A program made the position numbers and the translations under genes. A DNA stretch of 64,000 bases from Lederbergia graminis (GTDB lineage Bacteria; Bacillota; Bacilli; Bacillales; Bacillaceae_C): the NCBI RefSeq assembly GCF_042655485.1, contig NZ_JBHSMC010000016.1, positions 124,001-188,000 on the forward strand, written 5' to 3'. Positions 42,833 to 51,936 of the stretch are shown here, in pieces (position 1 is the first letter of the stretch; each line of letters begins with the position of its first letter). The notes under the pieces were generated by a model that saw only the letters and a program-made list of their open reading frames with translations, ran no database searches and was not told the DNA's origin.

Positions 42833-45800
42833 ATGATTCAATTTTTTGTAAAGCGGAAAATATTAATTGGTTTAGCTACTGTATTAATTATTCTTTTAGG
42901 TGCTTATGCACTTACTAAGTTAGATGAAGAGCTGATGCCTCCAGTTCAATTTGATGGTGCTTATGTCATGGTGATGGCAGGAGATATGGCTGCAGCTGAA
43001 GTAGAGAGAACGATAACAAATCCTTTAGAGCAAAGCATTCAAAGTATCGATGGTGTCGATGAAGTTTATTCCACAACTACCATTGGTCAAACTAGTATTC
43101 AAGTGAAGATTGCAAAAGGTCGTGGCGAAGAAGTATCGAAAGAAGTACAAAGTATTGCGTCAGCTATTACTTCGAAAGTAAATGGTGTAACGGAAGTAAT
43201 AGCAGATCAAATGAGTATGAGCTCTAGCTACGAGTTTTTTATGGACATATCAAATGGCGATATGGACGAAATGTCAGCTTTCGCAAAGGATGTATTAGAG
43301 CCAAGATTAGAAGAACTATCTGAAGTAAGGGATGTATCCCTCATGGGGTTAAAGGAGTACGAAATGGTAGTTTCCTTTAATCGCGACAAACTTAATGAAA
43401 GAGCACTTAGCACTTCCCAAGTAATCCCTGTTATTATGCAAGCAAATGAGGAAGCGACACTTGGAGAATTTTCAGCGGAAGATAGTCAGCCATCTCTAAG
43501 ATGGGAATCTAATTTAACATCTGTAAAAGATGTCGAAAACATATCCATCCCAGCTCCATCTGGAATGATACCATTAGGAGATATCGCAGAAGTATCCATA
43601 CAACCACTAGAAAATACATCATACGTTTGGAAAGATGGAACAAAAGATTTTATCTTTGTTCAAATTGGCCGAACATCAGATGTCACACAAATTGAAATGG
43701 CTGAAGCGATTCGAGAAGAAATCCAAAAAATAAAAGATGAAGGCTTAGTTAACGGTTTTGAAATAAATGAACTAGTTGCTCAGGCAGATTATGTGAAAGA
43801 AGCAATTGATGGCATAACAAGTAACATTATTATCGGTGGAATATTAGCCATTGTTATATTGTTACTATTTTTACGAAGTATTTCCGCCACCTTTATTATC
43901 TCAATTTCCATTCCAACATCGATTTTATTAACATTTCTTACTATGTGGCTTTTAGACTATAGTTTTAATATGCTTTCCCTCATTGCCCTAGGATTAGGTA
44001 TTGGGATGATGGTCGATGCTTCCATCGTTATTCTCGAGTCTATTTATAAGAAAAAAGAGCAGGGATTAGTCGGAATGGAAGCTGTGCTTGTAGGTACGAA
44101 GGAAGTAGCGTCTGCTGTTATCGCATCCGTACTCACTACTATTGTTGTATTTTTACCAATTGGATTAATGGGTGGAGAAGTTGGACAGTTTATGATCATA
44201 CTTTCGGTCGTTGTATCAATAACACTTATCAGTTCGATGATTGTTGCCTTTACGATTATCCCGTCCCTATCGGAAAAACTTCTAACGGTTCGTAAAAAAC
44301 ATACTCGTAAAGAAGGACGACTCGTAAAATCATATGGTAATGCCATCTCATGGATTGTAGAGAAAAAACGAAATAGTATCGCAGCGATTGTTCTCTTTTT
44401 CCTTATGTTTGTTGGATCACTTTTCCTGATTTCTAAAATCCCAATGACAATCATGCCAGATGTGTTAAATCGCTATACGGAATTAATGATTGATTTAGAA
44501 ACAGGTGTTTCTGTTGAAGAAAAGGATGAAGTCATCCAGAAAATATATGAAGTTCTTGCTGATATAGATGATGTTGAGTCGAGCTATATTATTGATGATG
44601 GTCCTATGTTCTATACTTTAATCAATATGACGAAAGACGATGCCATTACAAAAGATCAAAAAGAGGTAAATGACGATATCTTACGGGAGTTACGGGGGCT
44701 GGAGGAGGATTATCCGATAAATAGTGTTCAAAGTGCCATGTCCTTTAGTAGCGGTCAACCTGTGCAAATTCAAATTAAAGGAGAAAACTTTGAAACTCTA
44801 AAAAATATTGCCGATGATGTAACCGAGAAACTAACAGCAATAGATGGACTTACTGCAATTAATACTTCCATTGAACGAACTTCAACAGAAAAAGTTGTTT
44901 TGTTAAACAAGGAAGAAATCAACAATGCAGGATTAACGGAAATGCAAATTCAGCAATTTATTCAAGAAGCATTTCTTAACATGCCGATTGGTGAAGTGAT
45001 GATAGAAGAAGAAAAGATTCCATTCATTGTAAAATGGCAAGAGGAAATTACCAAAGAAAAAACAATGCTAGACTTACTGGTGCCTACAATTGATGGTAAT
45101 AAGAGTTTATCTACCTTTGTACAATTTCAAAGTGTCGAAACACCAAATGAAATTTCCCATTTGGATGGAGAACGATTTGTTACTATTTCAGCAGACATTG
45201 AAGGTACAGACTTAGGGTCTATTAATCGAGAAGTTCAGTCAGTACTTGATGATTTTAAAACACCGTCTGGTTACACCATCTCAACTGGAGGAGATCTAGA
45301 AGTCCAGCAGGAGCTCATATTCGATATGCTTTTAGTTTTAGCTGTTTCTATTTTCCTTGTGTATCTCGTTATGGCAGTGCAATTCAATCACTTGGCACAT
45401 CCAATAATCGTTATGTCAGTGATTCCAATGACCATTGTTGGAGTTATTCTCGGATTATTTTTCACCCAGCTTGAACTAACCGTAATGTCTGGAATGGGGA
45501 TCATCATGCTTATTGGGATTGTGTTAAATAATGCAATATTGTTAGTAGATCGAACGAATCAATTACGTAAGGAAGGGCTTGCAGTGAATGAGGCACTTAC
45601 CAGGTCTGGTAAAGAGCGACTTCGTCCAATATTAATGACAACTTTAACGACGGCTGTTGGTTTGTTACCTCTCGCTCTTGCATCTGGCACTTCAGGTAAT
45701 TATCAAGCACCAATGGCGACAGCTGTAATCTCGGGACTTCTGTTTGCAACATTAATTACCCTTGTACTTGTCCCTGCAGTTTACCGCACATTCCATGCAG

Positions 45801-45877
45801 TCGGAAATGGAATTAGTCAATTGTTTAGACGAAAGAAAAAGTCCATTTCCTCACTAACTACAGAAGAGCAACTATAA
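42833..45877 (+). CDS. RND-family efflux transporter (SwrC/AcrB-like)
   Basis: The 1014-residue protein has the RND layout: one N-terminal membrane helix, a large outer loop, a helix bundle near residues 325-525, a second outer loop and a C-terminal bundle. LGLGIGMMVDASIVILES in the fourth helix carries the proton-relay Asp, and the C-terminal GIVLNNAILLVDRTNQLR is the second-half counterpart. Gram-positive relatives such as SwrC (YerP) of B. subtilis export lipopeptides or other amphiphiles. No membrane-fusion protein or regulator gene is adjacent. GAGGAGG precedes the ATG at 42833. Confidence 0.9.
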   Translation: MIQFFVKRKILIGLATVLIILLGAYALTKLDEELMPPVQFDGAYVMVMAGDMAAAEVERTITNPLEQSIQSIDGVDEVYSTTTIGQTSIQVKIAKGRGEEVSKEVQSIASAITSKVNGVTEVIADQMSMSSSYEFFMDISNGDMDEMSAFAKDVLEPRLEELSEVRDVSLMGLKEYEMVVSFNRDKLNERALSTSQVIPVIMQANEEATLGEFSAEDSQPSLRWESNLTSVKDVENISIPAPSGMIPLGDIAEVSIQPLENTSYVWKDGTKDFIFVQIGRTSDVTQIEMAEAIREEIQKIKDEGLVNGFEINELVAQADYVKEAIDGITSNIIIGGILAIVILLLFLRSISATFIISISIPTSILLTFLTMWLLDYSFNMLSLIALGLGIGMMVDASIVILESIYKKKEQGLVGMEAVLVGTKEVASAVIASVLTTIVVFLPIGLMGGEVGQFMIILSVVVSITLISSMIVAFTIIPSLSEKLLTVRKKHTRKEGRLVKSYGNAISWIVEKKRNSIAAIVLFFLMFVGSLFLISKIPMTIMPDVLNRYTELMIDLETGVSVEEKDEVIQKIYEVLADIDDVESSYIIDDGPMFYTLINMTKDDAITKDQKEVNDDILRELRGLEEDYPINSVQSAMSFSSGQPVQIQIKGENFETLKNIADDVTEKLTAIDGLTAINTSIERTSTEKVVLLNKEEINNAGLTEMQIQQFIQEAFLNMPIGEVMIEEEKIPFIVKWQEEITKEKTMLDLLVPTIDGNKSLSTFVQFQSVETPNEISHLDGERFVTISADIEGTDLGSINREVQSVLDDFKTPSGYTISTGGDLEVQQELIFDMLLVLAVSIFLVYLVMAVQFNHLAHPIIVMSVIPMTIVGVILGLFFTQLELTVMSGMGIIMLIGIVLNNAILLVDRTNQLRKEGLAVNEALTRSGKERLRPILMTTLTTAVGLLPLALASGTSGNYQAPMATAVISGLLFATLITLVLVPAVYRTFHAVGNGISQLFRRKKKSISSLTTEEQL

Positions 45878-45916
45878 AACTAGGCTTATTGGGCCTGCAA
45901 ACCAAATATGGCATAA

Positions 45917-45960
45917 AAAAACCGAACTATTCTTAATTTTTTTCAGATAGTTCGGTTTTA
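45917..45960. terminator. Terminator of the RND gene
   Basis: ACCGAACTAT (45921-45930) and ATAGTTCGGT (45947-45956) with A- and T-rich flanks. The same CCGAACTAT arms occur inside the repeat at 32.5 kb. Confidence 0.8.
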
Positions 45961-46043
45961 GTATATAGATATAATTGTTGCACAAGCGTACCCTATGTTT
46001 TTTACTTCCACATTCTATACTCAATGTGAGGACTGACAGCCCC

Positions 46044-46574
46044 TCACTTTGTATAACGGTTTGCATAACTACTAGCCACAAATGCTTCAGGCTTAATTTT
46101 TGGTTCAAGTCCGAGTGACTCCATCCTTGCAACCATTTCATTTACGAATATCTTTGTCTTGTTTCGATTTCCAGAGCCAATGTCAATATGACCTTCAATA
46201 GTAAAAGTTGCACCTTGATATATATTGGGTAACACAATATCAATTAATTGCTTCTTTCTTTCCTCTGTAAATAAAGATACAACTTCTTCCGTCAATGTTG
46301 TTTCGTACGAGATCCGTTCATGGAGATTTGTCATTTTCCTTGGTATCGTAACTTTACGAATACAAGCCCAGGCTCCTTTTCCAATACATTGAATAACAAT
46401 CCCTGTAATAAATAATGTGTAATGAGCATGAACTTGTGAGTCAGTACCGAATATTAATCGATAATTTCCTGAAGTATCTTGCATCATAAATTGAATGATA
46501 GAGTCAAACACTTGTTCAAATGACATATTTTTTTGACTTAAATTTTGAAATGATTCATTGCTTACAGTTGTCAT
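46044..46574 (-). CDS. RNase H-like YkuK-family protein (DUF458)
   Basis: The 176-residue protein matches the YkuK/DUF458 family, predicted to have an RNase H fold: YRLIFGTDSQVHAHYTLFITGIV supplies the first acidic strand, followed by YETTLTEEVVSLF and IEGHIDIGSGNRNKTK. Nuclease activity is predicted, not shown; some family members are linked to sporulation. The ATG at 46574 follows GGGGAAG and gives the expected length. Confidence 0.82.
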   Translation of the reverse strand: MTTVSNESFQNLSQKNMSFEQVFDSIIQFMMQDTSGNYRLIFGTDSQVHAHYTLFITGIVIQCIGKGAWACIRKVTIPRKMTNLHERISYETTLTEEVVSLFTEERKKQLIDIVLPNIYQGATFTIEGHIDIGSGNRNKTKIFVNEMVARMESLGLEPKIKPEAFVASSYANRYTK

Positions 46575-46754
46575 CGTATAACTTCCCCTCATCGTAGTGG
46601 AAAGGGTATGGATTACCACTAAGAGTTCTTCACTACTATTTATAAGGATGTTAGTTGATAATAATGATTATTTAAGCAATATTTAATGGAAAATTATTGT
46701 CCTATTAATATTTTATATGTTCTCTGAAACAAGTTTGCTCCAATTTTTTTCTTT

Positions 46755-46875
46755 AGCTCTGTTAAACTCTTTTGTTGATTTTCGCTCCTGTACACTCGCT
46801 TTCCGCGGGCACGGCCTTAGCTAACATCCGCTACAATCAACTAAGTTGTTAACAACAATGAACTTTAACAGAGCT
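46755..46875. repeat. AGCTCTGTTAAA repeat interrupted by a second repeat
   Basis: The outer arms AGCTCTGTTAAACTC and GAACTTTAACAGAGCT match the simple copy at 12916-12962, including the inner ACAACAATGAA. Between them, 46774-46841 is a 68-bp GTTGATT...AATCAAC element with CACTCGCTTTCCGCGGG, a shortened, inverted relative of 7988-8115. This is a repeat inserted in a repeat. Confidence 0.75.
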
Positions 46876-46894
46876 TTTTCTTTAATAAAATAAT

Positions 46895-48523
46895 CTAACG
46901 AAGACTTTCTTCTATATGATTGTGTCCTTTTCTTTTAGCCCATGCTATTGGTTCCGCCCATTCTGGCATTCCTTTTATAATTTTTTTAGCACCTTGCTTA
47001 AGAAGAAAAGTAACCATTTCTAGATGACCATATTTTGCAGCCCACCCTAATGGAGTTGTACAATTTTCATCGTCTACTGCATTAATATCTGCACCGTAGT
47101 CTATAAGTAATTTTGCTAAATCTACATTCCCTTGCTGGGCCACTATATGCAGATAACTAATCCCTACCCAATTTTTATTATTCGGGTTGGCACCATGATC
47201 AAGCAAAAGCCTAACCATTTCGATGTCTGAGAAACGGAATGCATAAACCATATAATTACTAGCATACCAAGGGGCATTTAATTCGACATTATGCTTTAAT
47301 AGCAAATGAACAATCCGTGTATGACCGGAACTAATCGCTTGTGTCAACGGGCCATAGTCACCTGCATTCACTGAAGATGGCTTCAATGCTACTAGCTCTC
47401 CCACTAAATCTATTCTGCCTAAGGCACATGCTGCTGTTAACGAAATATTAGCACCATACATATAAAGTAATTCAACTATTTCATGGTTATTGTCTCTCAT
47501 CGCAATGTATAATGGATTACCAGAAGCCTCCACCTCTGCATGTACATTTGCACCGTATTCTAATAACATTTTCACAATCGATAAATAGTTTCCACTTACA
47601 GCTGCATGTAACGCCGCTCCATCAACCGCATCTCTTTCTGCTTGATTTGGATTTGCTCCATGTTCCAAAAGTAGTCTAACAGATTCTTCATTTCCATGTT
47701 TTGCAGCATAATACAACGCTGATCTAGCTGAACTATCAAGTTCATTAATCTTCACAGAGCCTTCAGATATAGTTTCTTGTATATACTCTGTATCACCAAT
47801 AGCAGAAGCTACAAAAATATCATACTGACAACCTTTTGCTATTAAATATCCAAGAATAAACGAAGTATTTCTTATCGTTTTCCTATCTAAATCTCGGTTC
47901 GTTCGATAAAAATAATCCCCTTCTAACGCTATATGTATAGCCTTACACCCATCCGCCCGTTTCGCTTCAACATCTATACCTTTGTCTATTAAGTAATCCA
48001 TCAGTTCTAGTTGACGAGTTAAAACAGCCCAATGGAGAGGAGTATTTCCTCGTTCATCACTTACATTGATAGCTTCTGGATTATCATTCATTAATTGAAT
48101 CACTTCATTCTGCTTGCGCTGCTTTACCAATGTTGCTACTGATTCACCTAATGAATTGCTGTGAAATGTTTGATGTAGATTTTTCTCTAACAACTTTTCT
48201 ATTTCCGTATACCGTCTATCCTTTGCCAATTGCAAAGGACTCTCATGCCAACTTAGACCTGATATGTATGCACCATCTGCAGCAGCATTTAACAGAATTA
48301 CCACTATTTCCAAGTGCCCTTCTCGTACTGCAAAGTGTAATGGAGTAAGATATGCCCAATTACAATGTATTAAGGAAGGTTCCTTCTTTAACAGCTTCTG
48401 AACGGTAGACACCTCTCCATTCATACAAGCTGTCAACATATCCCAAACGTCATTGCCTTTTCCTCCACATAATGCGACATAATCATTTGTCTTTAATATC
48501 TCTGGCTGGGTGACTAGTTGCAT
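46895..48523 (-). CDS. Ankyrin-repeat protein
   Basis: The 542-residue soluble protein is made almost entirely of ankyrin repeats, about 14 in number, for example TPLHFAVREGHLEIVVILL, GNTPLHWAVLTRQLELMDYL and TPLGWAAKYGHLEMVTFLL. Ankyrin arrays are protein-binding scaffolds; there is no catalytic domain, signal peptide or membrane segment. The ATG at 48523 follows GGTGG. The gene is alone on its transcript, so the partner is unknown. Confidence 0.88.
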   Translation of the reverse strand: MQLVTQPEILKTNDYVALCGGKGNDVWDMLTACMNGEVSTVQKLLKKEPSLIHCNWAYLTPLHFAVREGHLEIVVILLNAAADGAYISGLSWHESPLQLAKDRRYTEIEKLLEKNLHQTFHSNSLGESVATLVKQRKQNEVIQLMNDNPEAINVSDERGNTPLHWAVLTRQLELMDYLIDKGIDVEAKRADGCKAIHIALEGDYFYRTNRDLDRKTIRNTSFILGYLIAKGCQYDIFVASAIGDTEYIQETISEGSVKINELDSSARSALYYAAKHGNEESVRLLLEHGANPNQAERDAVDGAALHAAVSGNYLSIVKMLLEYGANVHAEVEASGNPLYIAMRDNNHEIVELLYMYGANISLTAACALGRIDLVGELVALKPSSVNAGDYGPLTQAISSGHTRIVHLLLKHNVELNAPWYASNYMVYAFRFSDIEMVRLLLDHGANPNNKNWVGISYLHIVAQQGNVDLAKLLIDYGADINAVDDENCTTPLGWAAKYGHLEMVTFLLKQGAKKIIKGMPEWAEPIAWAKRKGHNHIEESLR

Positions 48524-48661
48524 ACATTTCCCACCTTTCACCTATCAAATTTTCCACTTTTTTCATGAATATTAATTAATTTTAACTAGGAATAACGGCA
48601 CTACTTTCCAACATACATTATTATAGCTCCACCAAATTATTGGAAAAAGGGAGGTGAAATA

Positions 48662-49030
48662 ATGGGTGTCCGCTTTTTAAAAATAGCTGTTGTTTACTTT
48701 TTCATTGCTGTCTGTTTAGGACTAGTAATGGGCATCATACAAGACTTTTCTTACACATCTGTTCATGCACATTTAAATTTACTTGGATGGGTTTCCATGT
48801 CAATCTTCGGTCTTATTTATTCTATATATCCAAGTGCCTCTGAAACCAAATTGGCAAAAACCCATTTTTGGTTACACAATTTAGGTGTTCCAATTATGCA
48901 AGGAGTATTATTTATCGAGCTTCTCACCGACAATACTTCCCTTACAATCGGTATTATCATCGGATCTATTATGGTAGTCATCGGTGTCTTATTATTTATG
49001 ATAAATATATTAAAACTTAAATCAAGCTAA
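48662..49030 (+). CDS. Small four-helix membrane protein related to haem-copper oxidase subunit I
   Basis: The 122-residue protein has four hydrophobic segments and the HAHLNLLGWVSMSIFGLIY motif seen in subunit I-like proteins (NorB/CcoN type), plus a second His in FWLHNLGVP. It is far shorter than an oxidase subunit and lacks the copper site, so it is probably a haem-binding or accessory membrane protein. GGGAGGTG precedes the ATG. Confidence 0.75.
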   Translation: MGVRFLKIAVVYFFIAVCLGLVMGIIQDFSYTSVHAHLNLLGWVSMSIFGLIYSIYPSASETKLAKTHFWLHNLGVPIMQGVLFIELLTDNTSLTIGIIIGSIMVVIGVLLFMINILKLKSS

Positions 49031-49115
49031 TATTCAGGCTATTGAAAAGTGACCTATTCAATTAGTCTAATAAAGATGACTTGTTGGAGCTCGTTTCATA
49101 TGCAAATCCAAAAAA

Positions 49116-49146
49116 AGGCTTCCAATAAGTATTTATTGGTAAGCCT
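49116..49146 (-). terminator. Terminator downstream of the CxxH/CxxC gene
   Basis: AGGCTTCCAATAA (49116-49128) and TTATTGGTAAGCCT (49134-49146 region) pair over about 12 bp; on the minus strand a run of seven T follows. It lies 120 bp past the stop, beyond the DnaA-box cluster. Confidence 0.75.
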
Positions 49147-49161
49147 CTTCCTCACATTACG

Positions 49162-49478
49162 TTATCCACAAAACATTATTCACAGGATAAACACACTATA
49201 CAAACAATTTATCCACAAAAGTTATCCACATATTCACATTTTCTATCCACATTTTGTATAAGAATACTAGTTCCCCACAATATATGTTGCAGTATTATTA
49301 CAATATTCACATGTTGTGGATAATTTCCCTTCACTTTCAATTTCTTGCAAGATAGGGGCTGTTTCATATTCATCCACAATAATATCAAGTGCTAATTCCA
49401 CATGTTCTAGACAACAATAAATCATGCTGATCCTTCTTTCCTCAATAAAATTCACTTATTAAATATTGCTTATCCACA
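49162..49478. other. DnaA-box cluster
   Basis: Exact TTATCCACA at 49162-49170, 49209-49217, 49222-49230 and 49470-49478, and its inverse TGTGGATAA at 49315-49323. TTATTCACA is at 49176-49184. One-mismatch boxes are CTATCCACA (49243), ATATTCACA (49230, 49303) and TCATCCACA (49370). Six lie within 90 bp in the non-coding gap between two convergent genes. This suggests a DnaA titration or regulatory site rather than a promoter. Confidence 0.8.
49267..49425 (-). CDS. CxxH/CxxC protein (small metal-binding protein)
   Basis: The 52-residue protein starts MIYCCLEHVELALDIIVDEYE and ends with TCEYCNNTATYIVGN. The CxxH and CxxC pairs suggest a zinc knuckle. This small family is conserved in bacilli beside htrA and rlmH; its function is unknown. 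The ATG at 49425 follows AAGGA; an in-frame start at 49455 lacks support. DnaA boxes lie upstream, inside and downstream of the gene. Confidence 0.82.
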   Translation of the reverse strand: MIYCCLEHVELALDIIVDEYETAPILQEIESEGKLSTTCEYCNNTATYIVGN

Positions 49479-49500
49479 ACTAATATTATCACAATAAATA

Positions 49501-49532
49501 AAAAGGGAAAGCTACTAGTAGCTTTCCCTTTT
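49501..49532 (-). terminator. Terminator of htrA
   Basis: AAAAGGGAAAGCTA and TAGCTTTCCCTTTT form a perfect 14-bp stem with a CTAG loop, 13 bp after the htrA stop. Confidence 0.88.
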
Positions 49533-49544
49533 GTATTCTTACTA

Positions 49545-50759
49545 TTACATTCTAGACTCATTGTCGAGTTGTAATGTTGCTTCCTTTATTTCACCAGCAC
49601 GATAAAACCTAACTTTCAGCTTGTCACCAACATTTTTTTCGTTATACAAGTACTTTCGTAGTTCCACGATATCCTTTACCTTTTCATCATCCATCTGAAT
49701 AATGACATCCAATTCTCTTAAACCAGCCTTATCTGCTGGGGAATTCGGTACTACTTGTTCAATCATAATGCCGTCTGTTACATCTTCTGGTAACTTTAAT
49801 GTTTCTTGCTGATGATATGCTGAGACTTCAGCCACATTGCGTAATGTAATTCCCATTGCAGGTCTTCTTACCTCACCATAGGCTTCAAGGTCTTCAATAA
49901 TAGGAACTACATAATTTATTGGAATGGAAAAACCAATTCCTTCTACTGCTGCTTGCGCAATTTTCATGGAGTTAATTCCAACTACTTGACCAGCAATATT
50001 AACGAGAGCTCCACCACTATTTCCTGGATTAATTGCAGCATCCGTTTGAATAACTTCTGAATGCCAGTCTGGAATACGGTCATTATTAATATCAATAGGT
50101 ACTGTGCGGTTTACTCCTGAAATAACACCTTGAGTAACGGAGCCAGAAAATTGAAGACCTAAAGGATTACCTATCGCTAAAACTGGCTCTCCTATTTTTA
50201 ATGCATCCGAATCACCAAATTCGGTAATGTATTCATCCCCAATATCTTTTCCGCTTATTTCGACTACTGCAAGATCTGTCCAAACATCACTTCCCCTTAA
50301 TTCAGCAGGTATCTTTGTGCCATCATCTAATGTTATCTCTATTTGAGAAGCTCCTTCTACTACATGATGATTTGTAACGATATACACAGAATCTCCAGCT
50401 CTTTTATAAATAACACCTGATCCCGTGCCAGCCTCCGTACTTTCACCAGAGGACCAAAAGCTCGCTACCTGTAAATTTGTAATTCCAACAACACTCTTAC
50501 CGGCTTTTTCTACTGCCTTCGTAACATCTGTTGTAACATCAACAGATACATTTTGTGTAATTTTGTTATTATCATTATTTTTATTTGTTTCAACTGTTTT
50601 ATTACTCACATCTACATTACTTGTATTACTAACTACATTTGGATAAATTAAAACAACTAATAAGGCACCAATAATTCCTCCGATTAGCCCAGAAAAGAAA
50701 CTTTTTGCCTTGCCTCGTCCCTGATTACGGTTTGGGCTGTGATCATCATAATACCCCAC
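49545..50759 (-). CDS. htrA: Membrane-anchored HtrA-type serine protease (YyxA/HtrC)
   Basis: The 404-residue quality-control protease has a cytoplasmic N-terminus, one membrane helix (FFSGLIGGIIGALLVVLIYP), a trypsin-like domain with His in VTNHHVV, Asp in TDLAVVEI and Ser in NPGNSGGALV, and a C-terminal PDZ domain (SPADKAGLRELDVIIQMDD). The GTG at 50759 gives the usual MGYYDD start and has AGAAGGG 10 bases upstream, unlike the ATG at 50768. It follows the wal operon, as in Bacillus, after a terminator and a dispersed repeat. Confidence 0.93.
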   Translation of the reverse strand: MGYYDDHSPNRNQGRGKAKSFFSGLIGGIIGALLVVLIYPNVVSNTSNVDVSNKTVETNKNNDNNKITQNVSVDVTTDVTKAVEKAGKSVVGITNLQVASFWSSGESTEAGTGSGVIYKRAGDSVYIVTNHHVVEGASQIEITLDDGTKIPAELRGSDVWTDLAVVEISGKDIGDEYITEFGDSDALKIGEPVLAIGNPLGLQFSGSVTQGVISGVNRTVPIDINNDRIPDWHSEVIQTDAAINPGNSGGALVNIAGQVVGINSMKIAQAAVEGIGFSIPINYVVPIIEDLEAYGEVRRPAMGITLRNVAEVSAYHQQETLKLPEDVTDGIMIEQVVPNSPADKAGLRELDVIIQMDDEKVKDIVELRKYLYNEKNVGDKLKVRFYRAGEIKEATLQLDNESRM

Positions 50760-50884
50760 ATACACCATTCCCTTCTAATGCAATACAGTATAGTTTACCA
50801 ATTCATATTATAATTATAATATTGTAAAGTTAAATTACAAAACAGAATACTTTCTAACTTGAAAAAGGAGTATTATTAAAGGAA

Positions 50885-50931
50885 AAAAGCCAAGCTAACT
50901 TGAAAATAGTTCAAGATTTAGTTTGGCTTTT
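50885..50931 (-). terminator. Terminator region between walJ and htrA
   Basis: AAAAGCCAAGCTAACTTGAA pairs with TTCAAGATTTAGTTTGGCTTTT with small mismatches. It shares its arms with the terminator at 22730-22772. Confidence 0.78.
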
Positions 50932-50969
50932 CGTTCGATATATTATCTATTGTTTCAAAATTTAACTAT

Positions 50970-51135
50970 AAAAAGCTTTTCGCTTTTCTTTGTCTAGCTA
51001 CAGCGCCTAGCGACTAGCAAATTTACACTTTCTTCCTACGATAAGTCAACATCGACTCATTCTTCGTCGTGTTTCCTTTATCTCGTCAGAAAGCTTTAAA
51101 TTTGGACGTCGCTGATCAGGCGCTTTCGCTTTTCG
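50970..51135. repeat. Dispersed repeat of the TGTCTAGCTACAGCGCC family
   Basis: CTTTTCGCTTTTC...TGTCTAGCTACAGCGCCTAGCG on the left pairs with CGCTGATCAGGCGCTTTCGC on the right, the general form of a long hairpin repeat common in bacilli. The middle (51035-51084) is an inverted copy of 32677-32727 in mosaic A2. It separates walJ from htrA. Confidence 0.7.
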
Positions 51136-51137
51136 TT

Positions 51138-51932
51138 TTACACTGCAGTTAATTCGGTTGGTTTGTTTGGATCTGTGTCAAATAATTGGAAACTAGAACC
51201 TACTGAAATACCTCTACTTTCAAGTGTTTGTTGTACACTCATTCTTGCCAGGTCTTTCATATTATTATCTTTACTTAAGTGCGCTAAGTAAATTCTTTTC
51301 GTATTGTCGCCAATTACATCACTCATCGCTAGAGCTGCATCTTCATTAGAAACGTGGCCCACATCACTTAAGATTCTCCTTTTCACACTCCAAGGATATC
51401 TTCCCATTCTTAACATTTGAATATCATGATTACTTTCAAATACATACATATCTGCATTTGAAATCATGCTTTTCATTCTATCACTAACATAACCAGTATC
51501 TGTTATAATGACGAGCTTTTTTCCACCTGAACGGAATATATAAAACATTGGCTCTGCTGCATCATGGGAAACACCAAATGATTCAATATCAAGAGAACCA
51601 AATGTTTTTACCTTTTCCATTCCAAACACAAATTTTTGTTGGATGTCAATTTCTCCTAAATGACCTTCCATCGCTTTCCAAGTTCGTTCATTCGCATAAA
51701 TAGGCAATTTATACTTCCTTGCCATTACTCCGACACCTTTTATATGGTCTGAATGTTCATGTGTAACGAGGATACCATCTAAATCTGCAGGATTTCGTCC
51801 AATTTGTTGAAAAAGACCATCCATTTGTTTACAACTTAATCCCGCATCAACTAAAATGGAATGCTCGGCTGTTTCTACATATACAGCATTCCCCGTGCTG
51901 CCACTCGCCAGCACACTAAATTGCATGGTCAT
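51138..51932 (-). CDS. walJ: WalJ (YycJ), metallo-beta-lactamase-fold exonuclease-like protein
   Basis: The 264-residue protein has the metal-binding motif VTHEHSDHIKGV, the SVLASGSTGNAVYV start and LVDAGLS typical of YycJ. WalJ belongs to the wal operon and has been linked to coordination of cell division with replication and to DNA repair in relatives. GGAGTG is nine bases before the ATG; it starts four bases after walI. Last gene of the operon before a terminator. Confidence 0.95.
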   Translation of the reverse strand: MTMQFSVLASGSTGNAVYVETAEHSILVDAGLSCKQMDGLFQQIGRNPADLDGILVTHEHSDHIKGVGVMARKYKLPIYANERTWKAMEGHLGEIDIQQKFVFGMEKVKTFGSLDIESFGVSHDAAEPMFYIFRSGGKKLVIITDTGYVSDRMKSMISNADMYVFESNHDIQMLRMGRYPWSVKRRILSDVGHVSNEDAALAMSDVIGDNTKRIYLAHLSKDNNMKDLARMSVQQTLESRGISVGSSFQLFDTDPNKPTELTAV

Positions 51933-51936
51933 TTAT

